Shown here in pieces: positions 9,545 to 18,349 of a stretch of DNA of 64,000 nucleotides. Under the pieces are notes generated by a model. The model saw only the letters and a list, made by a program, of their open reading frames with translations, was not told the origin of the DNA and searched no databases. The position numbers and the translations under genes are program-made. Each line of letters begins with the position of its first letter. The first letter of the stretch is position 1. Origin of the DNA: Vibrio scophthalmi LMG 19158 (GTDB taxonomy: Bacteria; Pseudomonadota; Gammaproteobacteria; Enterobacterales; Vibrionaceae); NCBI RefSeq assembly GCF_000222585.1, contig NZ_AFWE01000070.1, positions 1 through 64,000 of the forward strand. The letters run 5' to 3'.

Positions 9545-10417
9545 TTGTACGATGGCTTGTTGTAGCTTTTGACGATCGTGTCGCCAATCTCGGTTTGGCG
9601 ACGCAAGGTCGCTCACTACGTAGTTCCAGTCACTCAGTTCTGGATGCGTCTCTTCACCAAGAATGACATCAATTTTGCGACCTTGGCAGGCGCGTTCGCA
9701 CCATTCCAATTTTTCACGTAAGGTCATACGACCTGCCGGGCCATATTCTGGTGATAGGTTTTCGACAAACACCAATTTTGCGTTTTGGTTTTGTGCAATC
9801 GCACGGCCAACTTCGGTAAGTAACAACGGTGGCATGATGCTGGTCAGAAAACTGCCCGGGCCAAGAATAATCAAATCGGCTTGTTCAATGGCTTGAACAC
9901 CTTCTTTGGTGGCTGGCACTTCAGGATCAAGATCTAAGCGTTGTAGATCGGCTTCCATCTCATCAACACTGGTTTCACCGGTTACCCATTTTCCTTCTTT
10001 GGACAGCGCCTTAAGATCAGAAGGGTGTTCAGACATGGGCACGATGTTTACGTCAACCTTCAGCATGTTGCGGATAAGGTTGATCGCGTCGAGTGGGCGT
10101 ACCGACAAGTTATCGAGTGCCGTCAGCATTAGGTTGCCTAAGTTATGTCCATCCAGTTCGCCAGCGCCTTTGAAGCGATACTCAAACATCATCGAACTGA
10201 TTGAGGGCTCGGTAATGAGCTGGTTGATACAGTTACGTGTATCTCCCCAAGCAATACCACCTTGGCAATGTCGAATTCGACCCGTTGATCCACCATTGTC
10301 GGTCGTGGTGATAATGCCAGTGGCATTGGAGCCGAAATCCGCAAGTGCCGCAAGCATTCGTCCTAAGCCGTGGCCGCCGCCAATGGCGACAATTTTGTGT
10401 TCAGAATATACAGTCAT
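9530..10417 (-). CDS. ybhK: YvcK/YbhK family protein (gluconeogenesis-factor, CofD-like)
   Basis: 295-residue CofD-fold protein. The N-terminus carries the family's nucleotide-binding segment VAIGGGHGLGRMLAAL and the motif TTTDNGGSTGRIR; further on come GDTRNCINQL, HNLGNLMLTAL and LGPGSFLTSIMPPLL. Bacillus YvcK binds UDP-GlcNAc and affects cell shape and growth on gluconeogenic carbon sources; the E. coli protein YbhK is poorly characterised. The gene is convergent with luxU and divergent from moaA, next to which ybhK also lies in E. coli. Function here is inferred only from the family. Confidence 0.93.
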   Translation of the reverse strand: MTVYSEHKIVAIGGGHGLGRMLAALADFGSNATGIITTTDNGGSTGRIRHCQGGIAWGDTRNCINQLITEPSISSMMFEYRFKGAGELDGHNLGNLMLTALDNLSVRPLDAINLIRNMLKVDVNIVPMSEHPSDLKALSKEGKWVTGETSVDEMEADLQRLDLDPEVPATKEGVQAIEQADLIILGPGSFLTSIMPPLLLTEVGRAIAQNQNAKLVFVENLSPEYGPAGRMTLREKLEWCERACQGRKIDVILGEETHPELSDWNYVVSDLASPNRDWRHDRQKLQQAIVQLLAE

Positions 10418-10610
10418 TCGTTTTTTCTTATTTTGTCATAACCAACTACAATTTAAATTAATCCATTTATCGTCGGTACTCAATAGTAGGTAATTTGCCC
10501 GTTTGGCACGATTTTTTTGTCTCTAGGGTAGAATCACTTACCAATATTAAGTATTTTATAAGACAGCTATCGTTAATATGGATTGTGATCGCAACTATAT
10601 CATATTGACG

Positions 10611-10734
10611 GTTGCCATAACTCCGAGCTTTACCCGCTAAGTTCAATACAGAATAAGCGCGTTGAGCCAGTGACGAAAGGTCACAAGGGCATGATTGGAA
10701 ATGGTCATGCCTCCCGTGTTTGGAAAGGTGTTCC
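10611..10734 (+). promoter_or_regulatory. Moco (molybdenum cofactor) riboswitch in the moaA leader
   Basis: The leader shows the conserved elements of the moco RNA motif: CTCCGAGC at 10621, the hairpin GTGAC-GAAAG-GTCAC at about 10670-10684, then the stem GGCATGA / TCATGCC with loop TTGGAAATGG, running into CCTCCC and GGAAAGG. The last element is the moaA ribosome-binding site, placed within the fold as expected for translational control. In E. coli the same motif lowers moaABCDE expression when cofactor is plentiful. Its 5' boundary is approximate. Confidence 0.85.
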
Positions 10735-11724
10735 GTGGCGCAACAATTAGAAGATAAATTTCATCGCAAGTTTTATTACTTGCGTCTCTCAGTTACAGAT
10801 GTTTGTAACTTCAAATGTACCTACTGCTTACCTGATGGTTATAAACCTTCGGGGCAGAAAAACTCGTCTTTTTTATCACTACCTGAGATCAAACGTGTCG
10901 TTCGCGCGTTTGCCGATTGTGGTACCAGCAAGGTACGTATTACAGGTGGTGAGCCTAGCCTACGCAAAGACTTCACTCAAATAATCGAAACCGTAGCGAA
11001 TACGGAAGGTATTCGTAAGGTTGCGACAACGACCAACGGTTACCGGATGGAAAAAAGCGTGCTTGAGTGGCAGCAAGCGGGGTTAACCCATATCAATGTG
11101 AGTGTTGATAGCCTCGATCCGCGCTTATTTCACCAAATCACAGGTGAGAACAAGTTCAATCAGGTGATGGGTGGTATCGAGCGTGCGCTCGAAATTGGTT
11201 ATAAGCAAATCAAAGTTAATGTCGTATTGATGAAAGATCTCAACTCTCATCAATTACCTCTGTTTCTTGATTGGATTAAAGACCGTCCTATTCAACTGCG
11301 TTTCATCGAATTGATGCAAACGGGTGAGATGGATGAGTTGTTTAAGCAGCATCACGTATCCGGTGTCCAAATTCGTAATCAATTGATCGCGAATGGCTGG
11401 TTGCTTAAGATTCGCGAAAAGAATGACGGCCCTGCACAGGTATTTGTTCACCCTGACTATAAAGGTGAGATTGGCCTTATCATGCCGTATGAGAAAGGTT
11501 TCTGTGAAAGTTGTAACCGTCTTCGCGTTTCAGCGTTAGGTAAATTGCACCTTTGTCTGTTTGGTGATCACGGCGTAGAGCTGCGTGATTTGCTGGCAGA
11601 AGATAAGCAAGAGCCTGAGTTGATAGCACGCATTCAACAGCAGTTACAAACCAAATCGGTCAGTCACTTCCTGCAAGATGGCAACACCGGTATGACGCCG
11701 AATTTAGCCTCGATTGGCGGCTAA
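10735..11724 (+). CDS. moaA: MoaA, GTP 3',8-cyclase (radical SAM)
   Basis: First enzyme of molybdopterin synthesis: converts GTP to 3',8-cyclo-GTP, then MoaC forms cyclic pyranopterin. 329 residues, same length as E. coli MoaA. The N-terminal radical-SAM cluster motif is CNFKCTYC; the C-terminal second cluster lies in [20 protein letters not shown]; the C-terminal double glycine (ASIGG) needed for activity is present. The start is GTG at 10735 with AAAGG six bases upstream. The frame also opens at TTG 10720, but that lies inside the riboswitch and before the aligned N-terminus. First gene of moaABCDE. Confidence 0.97.
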   Translation: MAQQLEDKFHRKFYYLRLSVTDVCNFKCTYCLPDGYKPSGQKNSSFLSLPEIKRVVRAFADCGTSKVRITGGEPSLRKDFTQIIETVANTEGIRKVATTTNGYRMEKSVLEWQQAGLTHINVSVDSLDPRLFHQITGENKFNQVMGGIERALEIGYKQIKVNVVLMKDLNSHQLPLFLDWIKDRPIQLRFIELMQTGEMDELFKQHHVSGVQIRNQLIANGWLLKIREKNDGPAQVFVHPDYKGEIGLIMPYEKGFCESCNRLRVSALGKLHLCLFGDHGVELRDLLAEDKQEPELIARIQQQLQTKSVSHFLQDGNTGMTPNLASIGG

Positions 11725-11814
11725 CGTCGTTACATAATCAGAGCAAACACATTCAAATAATAGCCAGTCGACGTTCGTCGGCTGACAAATAAATTACAAC
11801 AGGTAGGTGATCAA

Positions 11815-12327
11815 ATGGGTCATGCAGAAAGCAAATTCCAAGCAGCAAATATTGCAGTATTAACGGTATCGGATACTCGTACAGAAGAGAACGATACATC
11901 AGGTGGTTACCTAGCTGAACACGCAAAAGAAGCGGGTCACAATGTCGTTGATAAACAAATTGTTATCGATGACATGTACAAGATCCGTGCGATTGTTTCA
12001 CAATGGATTGCTGATGAAAACGTCCAAGCGATCATGATTACAGGTGGCACAGGTTTCACTTCACGTGACAGCACGCCAGAAGCATTGAAGCCACTATTTG
12101 ATAAAGAAGTGGAAGGCTTTGGTGAATTGTTCCGTCAAGTGTCTTACGAAGAGATTGGTACTTCAACCATTCAATCTCGTGCGATCGCTGGTTTTGCTAA
12201 CCACACGGTTATTTTTGCTATGCCAGGCTCTACAGGTGCATGTCGCACGGGTTGGACGAAAATCATTAAGCAGCAGCTTGATGCGAGCCACCGTCCATGT
12301 AACTTTATGCCACATCTATCGGTTTAA
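11815..12327 (+). CDS. moaB: MoaB, molybdenum cofactor biosynthesis protein B
   Basis: MogA/MoaB-fold protein, 170 residues. It shows the MPT-binding signature VLTVSDTRTEENDTSGGYLAE near the N-terminus, then ITGGTGFTSRDSTPEAL and the substrate loop FAMPGSTGACRTGW. Members of this family adenylylate molybdopterin or, as E. coli MoaB, have an uncertain role in the pathway. It sits 90 bases after moaA and 24 before moaC. Confidence 0.96.
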   Translation: MGHAESKFQAANIAVLTVSDTRTEENDTSGGYLAEHAKEAGHNVVDKQIVIDDMYKIRAIVSQWIADENVQAIMITGGTGFTSRDSTPEALKPLFDKEVEGFGELFRQVSYEEIGTSTIQSRAIAGFANHTVIFAMPGSTGACRTGWTKIIKQQLDASHRPCNFMPHLSV

Positions 12328-12351
12328 TCCGACTCATAACGCGGAGCAATC

Positions 12352-12831
12352 ATGACTCAGTTTACCCATATCAATGCTTCAGGCGAAGCGAACATGGTTG
12401 ATGTATCAGCCAAAGTTGAGACGGTACGTGAAGCACGTGCAGAAGCTTTCGTCCACATGGCACCTGAAACCTTACAGCTTATTTTGTCTGGCGATCATCA
12501 CAAAGGTGATGTATTCGCGACGGCTCGTATTGCGGGAATTCAAGCCGCGAAAAAGACATGGGACCTGATCCCACTTTGTCATCCACTACTGCTTTCCAAA
12601 GTAGAAGTGCAGCTTGAATCAAACCAAGCAGAAAATTACGTGCGCATTGAATCGGTTTGTAAGCTTGCAGGTAAAACCGGTGTTGAAATGGAAGCGCTAA
12701 CGGCTGCTTCTGTTGCTGCACTGACGATTTATGATATGTGTAAAGCGGTACAAAAAGACATGGTGATTAGCCAAGTGCGCCTGTTGGAAAAAACGGGCGG
12801 CAAATCTGGTCACTTTAAGGCGGACGCATGA
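12352..12831 (+). CDS. moaC: MoaC, cyclic pyranopterin monophosphate synthase
   Basis: Converts 3',8-cyclo-GTP to cyclic pyranopterin monophosphate. 159 residues, the normal size. Conserved segments include the early [18 protein letters not shown], the active-site [13 protein letters not shown], and [21 protein letters not shown] with its catalytic Lys in the following MCKAVQKDM. The stop overlaps the moaD start by four bases (ATGA), implying coupled translation. Confidence 0.97.
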   Translation: MTQFTHINASGEANMVDVSAKVETVREARAEAFVHMAPETLQLILSGDHHKGDVFATARIAGIQAAKKTWDLIPLCHPLLLSKVEVQLESNQAENYVRIESVCKLAGKTGVEMEALTAASVAALTIYDMCKAVQKDMVISQVRLLEKTGGKSGHFKADA

Positions 12832-13073
12832 TTAAAGTACTCTTTTTTGCTCAAACCCGTGAGTTAGTCGGTATCGACGAACTGCAATTGGATGAGTCAT
12901 TCACCAGCGTAGAAGCGCTGCGTGCACACTTAGCCGCTCAAGAAGGTAAGTGGGATCTTGCGTTGGATCCTGGGCGTTTATTGGCGGCGGTGAACCAATC
13001 GATTGTGCCACTAACACATGCGATCACGGATGGCGATGAAGTGGCGTTTTTCCCACCGGTTACCGGAGGCTAA
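12828..13073 (+). CDS. moaD: MoaD, molybdopterin synthase sulfur-carrier subunit
   Basis: 81-residue ubiquitin-like protein whose C-terminal Gly-Gly (FFPPVTGG) is converted to a thiocarboxylate and supplies sulfur for the dithiolene of molybdopterin. The start [14 protein letters not shown] is typical. It overlaps moaC by four bases, and moaE begins one base after its stop, consistent with a 1:1 heterodimer partner. Confidence 0.96.
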   Translation: MIKVLFFAQTRELVGIDELQLDESFTSVEALRAHLAAQEGKWDLALDPGRLLAAVNQSIVPLTHAITDGDEVAFFPPVTGG

Positions 13074-13074
13074 G

Positions 13075-13530
13075 ATGGATTCACGTGTAGCGGTACAAGT
13101 TGAAGATTTCAATGTTGGTGATGAATACCAAGTATTAGCGCAAGGCAGTGCTTCTGGCGCTGTAGTGACCTTTGTCGGTAAAGTTCGCGACATGAATCTT
13201 GGCGATAATGTCGTCGGCCTGTCGCTAGAGCACTATCCGGGCATGACAGAAAAAGCGTTAGCCGAAATCTGTGATGAAGCGGAAAAGCGTTGGCCTTTAG
13301 AAGCGATCCGCGTGATTCACCGTGTGGGTGACATGGATACCGGTGATCAAATCGTGTTTGTTGGTGTGGCGAGTGCACACCGTGGCGCAGCATTTGATGC
13401 GTGTGAATTTGTGATGGACTATCTGAAAACCAAAGCTCCGTTTTGGAAAAAAGAGCGTACCACTGAGGCGACTCGTTGGGTGGATTCACGTGATTCCGAT
13501 GCCAAAGCGGCTGAGCGCTGGCAACAGTAA
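13075..13530 (+). CDS. moaE: MoaE, molybdopterin synthase catalytic subunit
   Basis: Catalytic subunit that transfers sulfur from MoaD thiocarboxylate to cyclic pyranopterin monophosphate. 151 residues, matching E. coli (150). Family segments: GAVVTFVGKVRDMN, LSLEHYPGMTEKAL, and the active-site-rich C-terminus APFWKKE. The ATG at 13075 follows the moaD stop and aligns with known MoaE starts; the frame runs further upstream inside moaD, but only as overlap. Last gene of the operon, followed by a strong terminator. Confidence 0.97.
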   Translation: MDSRVAVQVEDFNVGDEYQVLAQGSASGAVVTFVGKVRDMNLGDNVVGLSLEHYPGMTEKALAEICDEAEKRWPLEAIRVIHRVGDMDTGDQIVFVGVASAHRGAAFDACEFVMDYLKTKAPFWKKERTTEATRWVDSRDSDAKAAERWQQ

Positions 13531-13572
13531 ATACGCTTTTGCCTAATAGGCACAGAAAACCATTATTACAGA

Positions 13573-13604
13573 CGGCCATAGGATAACCCTATGGCCGTTT
13601 TTTT
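13573..13604 (+). terminator. Terminator of the moaABCDE operon
   Basis: The stem CGGCCATAGG pairs with CCTATGGCCG around the loop ATAAC and is followed by seven or more T. Confidence 0.93.
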
Positions 13605-13738
13605 GTTTGATTGGAAATACCTATCGCAAAAATCGTCGCTTTCCATTTAGTAAAATCAAGAAATTAGGCGACACTTACTGTAACGAACATTTTTCATAGC
13701 AGCCAAACCAACGTCAGTTGCACGAAAAGGAGATAAAG

Positions 13739-14155
13739 ATGGAATCGTTAAAAGTAAGAGATTATATGACCCTACAAGCGGTGACGTTTAATCCAGAAAT
13801 GTCGCTTAGTGCAGCGTTAGATAAAGTCATGGATTCAGACTACCTTGGTGGCCCAGTCATTAACGAACAAAAACAAGTGATTGGTTTTCTTTCAGGACAG
13901 GATCTACTTGATAAGCTGATCAAAGTGAGCTATTTCTGCCAAGACACCCACATTGTCAGCGATTGTATGTCGTCAGAAGTACTCTCTGTATCACCTGATA
14001 TGTCGATTATAGAATTGGCCGATATGATGCAAATTGGTAAACCTAAGGTTTATCCAGTATTGGATAATGGTAAGCTGGTGGGTATCATCACGCGTAAGCA
14101 TGTTTTGCGTGCGATTGCGAAAAATATCGACGCATGCTTTAAGCATCCGGTATAA
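13739..14155 (+). CDS. Two-CBS-domain protein
   Basis: Stand-alone protein of 138 residues made of a pair of CBS domains (about 8-60 and 72-130). The repeats are visible as VRDYMTLQAVTFNPEMSLSA...GGPVINEQKQVIGFLSGQDLL and VSDCMSSEVLSVSPDMSIIE...YPVLDNGKLVGIITRKHVL. Such pairs (Bateman modules) bind adenosyl nucleotides and act as energy or redox sensors, but the partner is not evident here. ATG 13739 is chosen because AAGGAG (13727-13732) is correctly spaced; the frame opens earlier at a TTG that overlaps this site. It is a single-gene unit between two terminators. Confidence 0.9.
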   Translation: MESLKVRDYMTLQAVTFNPEMSLSAALDKVMDSDYLGGPVINEQKQVIGFLSGQDLLDKLIKVSYFCQDTHIVSDCMSSEVLSVSPDMSIIELADMMQIGKPKVYPVLDNGKLVGIITRKHVLRAIAKNIDACFKHPV

Positions 14156-14175
14156 AGGACAATCAGTTAAGTTGA

Positions 14176-14203
14176 AATAAGGCGCTGCGGCGCCTTTATT
14201 TTT
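14176..14203 (+). terminator. Terminator of the CBS-protein gene
   Basis: GC-rich stem AAGGCGC / GCGCCTT with a short TGCG loop, followed by TATTTTT. Confidence 0.85.
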
Positions 14204-14220
14204 GATATCAAGGGAAGAGA

Positions 14221-15681
14221 ATGACCGAGCGAAGTGCCAAATTTACCCAAGGATCCACAATGCGCCATATTTTAGTGATGTCGGGCGCAGGTTCAGTCGG
14301 TTTGATGGCGCTGTTTGTGGTCGATTTACTTGATATGCTGTTTATCAGTATGTTGGGGCAAGTCGAGTTGGCTGCGGCGGTAGGCTTTGCTGGCACATTA
14401 ACGTTTTTCTCGACTTCCATTTCCATTGGTACTTCGATCGCTATGGGCGCTTTGGTCTCTAAGGCCATTGGTGCTAAGCAATTCACCTACGCCAGAGCTT
14501 TGAGCAGCAGCATCATGTTGACCGCATTTCTGATCAGCTGTGTGGTCAGCGCGGTGATGTTTGCCTTTATTCCCGAGCTACTCGCCGCTCTGGGGGCGAA
14601 GGGGTTTGTGGCGGAGCGCGCGCAAGCTTATCTACAGATTTTACTTCCTAGTGGACCGATTCTGGCACTTGGCATGGCGGCAGGGGCTGGGCTTAGAGCT
14701 GCTGGTGATGCTAAGCGTTCAATGTGGGCGACGTTGTCCGGTGGCATCGTAAATGCCATTCTAGATCCAATTTTTATTTTTATTTTTCTGTGGAATGTCG
14801 AAGGTGCGGCTTTTGCCTCGGTGATTGCGCGTTGTACCGTACTGGCATTCTCCTTGTATCCGCTGATCAAAAAGCATGACTTGGTTGCCAAACCTTCGCT
14901 TTCAATTTGGCGGTGCAATACCAAAGCAATTCTTGCCATCGCGATACCTGCGATTATCACCAATATCGCTACCCCAATTGGTAATGCCATCGTCACCTCG
15001 TCGATTGCGCCTTACGGTGAAGATTTTGTCGCTGGGCTTGCGGTGATTGGCCGCCTAACGCCAGTTTGTTTTGCAGTGATTTTTGCGCTGTCAGGCGCGG
15101 TTGGCCCGATCATTGGACAAAACTTTGGCGCTAAACGATTTGATCGGGTGAAAGAGACTTTAAATAACTCCTTGTTAGTGACTACGGTCTACACCTTGTT
15201 GGTTTGTGTGATCCTCTATTTTTCTCAGCAGTATGTAATTAAAGGCTTTAGCCTTACTGGTGATGCGGCGTTGATTGTGGGCACATTTTGTACCTATGTC
15301 GCGCTAAGCTTTATTTTTAATGGCATGCAGTTTGTTGCCAATACCTCATTCAATAATCTCGGCAAACCGCTTTATTCGACGGCATTGAATTTAGGTAAAG
15401 CCACTTTAGGCACCTTGCCATTTGTCTACTTTGGGGCGCACTGGTTTGGTGCGTTAGGTGTGCTTTATGGTCAAGCTCTGGGAGGAGTAGTGTTTGGTTT
15501 GATAGCATTGTGGGTATTACAAAAACACATTCGTGACTTGATGCAAGGTGAGGCAGTTGAATTAGACCCACAAGACCCATCAATAACCAGTCTCAATACC
15601 ACGCCATTTTGTAGCCACGATGCGGTTCTAATTGAAGATGTGGCCGCCAACAAAGATTTTTTACAAAAATCCGCAAAATAG
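14221..15681 (+). CDS. MATE family multidrug/toxin efflux transporter
   Basis: Twelve-helix inner-membrane exporter of the MATE superfamily, 486 residues. The first half has the GQVELAAAVGFAGTLTFF and GAGLRAAGDAKRSMWATLSGGIVNAILDPIFIF segments typical of the family, and the second half has GAVGPIIGQNFGAKRFDRV, the duplicated counterpart. These proteins expel cationic drugs or metabolites against Na+ or H+ gradients; the substrate cannot be read here. The C-terminal ~40 residues are a soluble extension. The gene begins 18 bases after a terminator and is followed at once by the zntA promoter, so it is probably expressed by itself. Confidence 0.92.
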   Translation: MTERSAKFTQGSTMRHILVMSGAGSVGLMALFVVDLLDMLFISMLGQVELAAAVGFAGTLTFFSTSISIGTSIAMGALVSKAIGAKQFTYARALSSSIMLTAFLISCVVSAVMFAFIPELLAALGAKGFVAERAQAYLQILLPSGPILALGMAAGAGLRAAGDAKRSMWATLSGGIVNAILDPIFIFIFLWNVEGAAFASVIARCTVLAFSLYPLIKKHDLVAKPSLSIWRCNTKAILAIAIPAIITNIATPIGNAIVTSSIAPYGEDFVAGLAVIGRLTPVCFAVIFALSGAVGPIIGQNFGAKRFDRVKETLNNSLLVTTVYTLLVCVILYFSQQYVIKGFSLTGDAALIVGTFCTYVALSFIFNGMQFVANTSFNNLGKPLYSTALNLGKATLGTLPFVYFGAHWFGALGVLYGQALGGVVFGLIALWVLQKHIRDLMQGEAVELDPQDPSITSLNTTPFCSHDAVLIEDVAANKDFLQKSAK

Positions 15682-15682
15682 T

Positions 15683-15714
15683 TTGACCTTGGAGTCTACT
15701 CCAAGGTTTATGCT
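15683..15714 (+). promoter_or_regulatory. MerR/ZntR-type promoter and operator of zntA
   Basis: -35 TTGACC (15683-15688) and -10 TATGCT (15709-15714) are 20 bases apart, the long spacer that MerR-family activators correct by untwisting DNA. The spacer is filled by a 10-bp perfect inverted repeat, ACCTTGGAGT / ACTCCAAGGT (15686-15707), very close to the E. coli zntA operator. This predicts control by a ZntR protein encoded elsewhere. Confidence 0.93.
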
Positions 15715-15743
15715 AATGGTGTACAGTGATAGGAGAATCTAAT

Positions 15744-18050
15744 ATGTGCACCAAACATGAAGGATGTCGTTCGCCAAAGCTTGCAACGAATCCAACTCAA
15801 GCAAGCTCTTGCTCAAGTCCAAAAATCAATACGATTAAAATGGCCAGCGTCACGACCAGTGATGTGGATTGCTGTAGCAGTTCTGCATGTGCAAGCGGCA
15901 GCGATCCTACCGATGAGGAAAGCGATTCCGGCTCCCTAAGCCAAGCCCAATTTACGCATAGTTGGAAAATTCAAGGCATGGATTGTCCTGCTTGTGCGCG
16001 AAAAATAGAAACCGCAGTGAATAAAGTCAGCGGCATTATCGAAGCGAAAGTGCTGTTCGCCACTGAAAAATTGGTGATTAAATCTAATGATGTAGGTGTT
16101 GCGGCGTTAGTCGAGCAAACCATTACTGATACCGGTTTTACCTTTACTGCGCCAAATCAAAAATCATCGCCAGCAAAACCAACGGGTTGGCTTGCGGTGC
16201 TCAAACAAAATGGTCAGATTGTTGCAATCGCATCAGCCATGGCCTTCGCTGCGATCATCAAACCAAGCTTCCCTCAAGTGAGTGAGTGGCTGTTTATTCT
16301 TACCTGTTTAGCTGGCCTTTATCCAATTGGTAAAAAAGCACTTATGCTGGCGAAATCAGGCACTCCATTTGCCATTGAAACCTTAATGAGTGTTGCCGCT
16401 CTCGGCGCGCTATATTTAGGCGAAAGCGTTGAAGCAGCAATGGTATTACTGCTGTTTCTAATTGGTGAGCGATTGGAAGCCTTTGCCGCCTCTCGTGCAC
16501 GCAGTGGTGTGCAAGCATTGATGGAGTTGGTGCCAGAAAACGCCACTAAAATTGTCGATGGACAACGTATTGAAGTCTCCGCAAGTGAGCTCAATCCCGG
16601 TGATGTGATTGAAGTTGCCCCTGGCTCGCGTTTACCAGCAGATGGACGACTACTTGATACTGCGGCGAGTTTTGATGAGAGTGCGTTAACCGGAGAATCA
16701 ATCCCGGTGGAGCGCTTGCCGCAAGATGCTGTTATGGCGGGCGCGGTGGTTGTCGATAGAGTGGTGCGCTTAACCATTACGTCTAAACAGGGCGAAAATG
16801 CCATCGACCGTATTCTGCATTTAATTGAAGAAGCCGAGTCGCGTAAAGCGCCTTTGGAACGCTTCCTTGATCGCTTCAGTCGTTGGTATACCCCGTTGAT
16901 GATGCTGGTGTCATTGTTTGTCATCATTACGCCACCGCTACTGTTTGCTCAGCCATGGGAGACGTGGGTATACCGTGGTTTGGCATTGTTACTGATCGCT
17001 TGTCCGTGTGCGTTGGTGATTTCTACTCCTGCCGCTATTACATCTGGTTTAGCGGCGGCGGCGCGTCGTGGAGCCTTAATCAAAGGGGGCGCAGCGTTAG
17101 AACAGCTTGGTCATGTTGAAGCCATTGCGTTTGATAAAACCGGCACCTTGACTAAAGGTAAGCCGGAAGTCACCGATGTGATCAGCGTGAACGGTTTTAA
17201 TGATCTTGAGCTGCTTCAATCTATTGCGGCAATCGAGGTCGGCTCAAGCCATCCTCTAGCAACATCCTTGGTCAATCACGCTAAGCAACAAGGTATACGC
17301 TTACCGGAAGCCGACGATAAACAAGCTCTAATAGGTAGCGGTATTCGTGGTGTCATTGCTGGTGTGACTTATCAAGCGATTGCGCCAAGTAAACTGTCGA
17401 TGGCGCTGGGTAGTGAGCTTGAACAGCACATTACAGAGCTAGAAGGGCAGGGGAAAACCGTGATTGTTGCGTTGCAGGACCAGCAAGTGATGGGCTTAAT
17501 TGCTTGGCAAGATACGCTACGAGAAGATGCAAAACGAGCGGTAAAAGCGCTGAAAGATCTCGGCATTAGTTCCATCATGCTCACAGGCGATAACCCGCGT
17601 AGTGCGGCAGCGATGGCTGGGCAGATTGATATCGATTATCAAGCGAGCTTATTACCACAAGATAAAGTGCACTATGTAGAATCGCTCTCTGCGCAACGAA
17701 ATGTGGCGATGGTCGGTGATGGTATTAACGATGCACCAGCAATGAAAGCGGCCAGTATTGGTATTGCGATGGGTGGCGGTACGGATGTTGCGCTAGAAAC
17801 AGCTGATGCTGCAATTACGCATAACCGTTTAACCGAATTGCCAGCGATGATTGAACTGTCACGTGCAACATTGAATAACATTCGCCAGAACGTATTCTTG
17901 GCTCTGGGGCTAAAAAGTGTCTTTCTCGTGACCAGCTTACTCGGGATCACCGGACTATGGGTTGCGGTATTGGCAGACAGTGGTGCGACTGCGTTGGTGA
18001 CCTTAAATGCATTGCGTTTGTTGAAGTTTAAAAGCAAGCAAGATGGCTAG
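15744..18050 (+). CDS. zntA: ZntA, Zn(II)/Cd(II)/Pb(II)-exporting P1B-type ATPase
   Basis: Heavy-metal efflux ATPase of the inner membrane, 768 residues. The N-terminal HMA domain has GMDCPACARK with metal-ligating Cys81 and Cys84. Upstream lies an unusual, Cys-rich, Ser/Asp-rich tail (Cys at 2, 8, 23, 43, 44, 49), probably extra metal ligands. The CPC transmembrane metal site is in LLLIACPCALVIS; the phosphorylation motif is FDKTGTLTKG; the actuator motif appears as LTGESIP; and the hinge is MVGDGINDAPAM. ATG 15744 is used because AGGAG lies 8 bases upstream; the frame opens at GTG 15726, which overlaps that site. A ZntR-type promoter directly precedes it. Confidence 0.95.
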   Translation: MCTKHEGCRSPKLATNPTQASSCSSPKINTIKMASVTTSDVDCCSSSACASGSDPTDEESDSGSLSQAQFTHSWKIQGMDCPACARKIETAVNKVSGIIEAKVLFATEKLVIKSNDVGVAALVEQTITDTGFTFTAPNQKSSPAKPTGWLAVLKQNGQIVAIASAMAFAAIIKPSFPQVSEWLFILTCLAGLYPIGKKALMLAKSGTPFAIETLMSVAALGALYLGESVEAAMVLLLFLIGERLEAFAASRARSGVQALMELVPENATKIVDGQRIEVSASELNPGDVIEVAPGSRLPADGRLLDTAASFDESALTGESIPVERLPQDAVMAGAVVVDRVVRLTITSKQGENAIDRILHLIEEAESRKAPLERFLDRFSRWYTPLMMLVSLFVIITPPLLFAQPWETWVYRGLALLLIACPCALVISTPAAITSGLAAAARRGALIKGGAALEQLGHVEAIAFDKTGTLTKGKPEVTDVISVNGFNDLELLQSIAAIEVGSSHPLATSLVNHAKQQGIRLPEADDKQALIGSGIRGVIAGVTYQAIAPSKLSMALGSELEQHITELEGQGKTVIVALQDQQVMGLIAWQDTLREDAKRAVKALKDLGISSIMLTGDNPRSAAAMAGQIDIDYQASLLPQDKVHYVESLSAQRNVAMVGDGINDAPAMKAASIGIAMGGGTDVALETADAAITHNRLTELPAMIELSRATLNNIRQNVFLALGLKSVFLVTSLLGITGLWVAVLADSGATALVTLNALRLLKFKSKQDG

Positions 18051-18118
18051 TGGTTAACGGTATTTAAGCTACCTTTATTTAATGCCAACCAGATTGAATA
18101 CCAAACAGAGTAATTCAC

Positions 18119-18156
18119 TGATAGCCACGCAATTTCGATTCGTGGCTATCATTTTT
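18119..18156 (+). terminator. Terminator downstream of zntA
   Basis: 11-bp stem TGATAGCCACG / CGTGGCTATCA around an 11-base loop, followed by TTTTTAT, 68 bases past the zntA stop. Confidence 0.85.
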
Positions 18157-18216
18157 ATGCAATGAGTTGACCTCAAGTTTGGTTTAATTGTGATGCCAAA
18201 CGTTTTTGTGTGTAAG

Positions 18217-18256
18217 TGTGAATGTTGTTACTTGTCTTGATGTGACGCTTGTCACT
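18217..18256 (+). promoter_or_regulatory. CRP-type sites upstream of udp
   Basis: TGTGACGCTTGTCACT (18241-18256) matches the CRP consensus TGTGA-N6-TCACA at nine of ten key bases. A weaker site, TGTGA-N6-TTACT, lies 24 bases upstream (18217-18232). Paired CRP sites flanking a CytR site control udp in E. coli, so a similar arrangement is plausible. I did not identify a CytR site. Confidence 0.7.
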
Positions 18257-18349
18257 CTTTATTGTTTGGTTGTTGGTTAGAGTGGTTTGGTACCCAATAA
18301 ATTAACACAGTGAAGCTAGTCTGGCGTTTGCTGTTATAAGGAGTTCTCT

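Noticed and set aside
9906-10493. Antisense open frame (195 codons) over ybhK
   Set aside because: Ser-rich shadow of a conserved gene, with no recognisable domain.
16319-16927. Long antisense open frame (202 codons) inside zntA
   Set aside because: It lies opposite well-conserved ATPase sequence and gives a low-complexity Ser/Thr/Arg-rich product with no ribosome-binding site, typical of a shadow frame.
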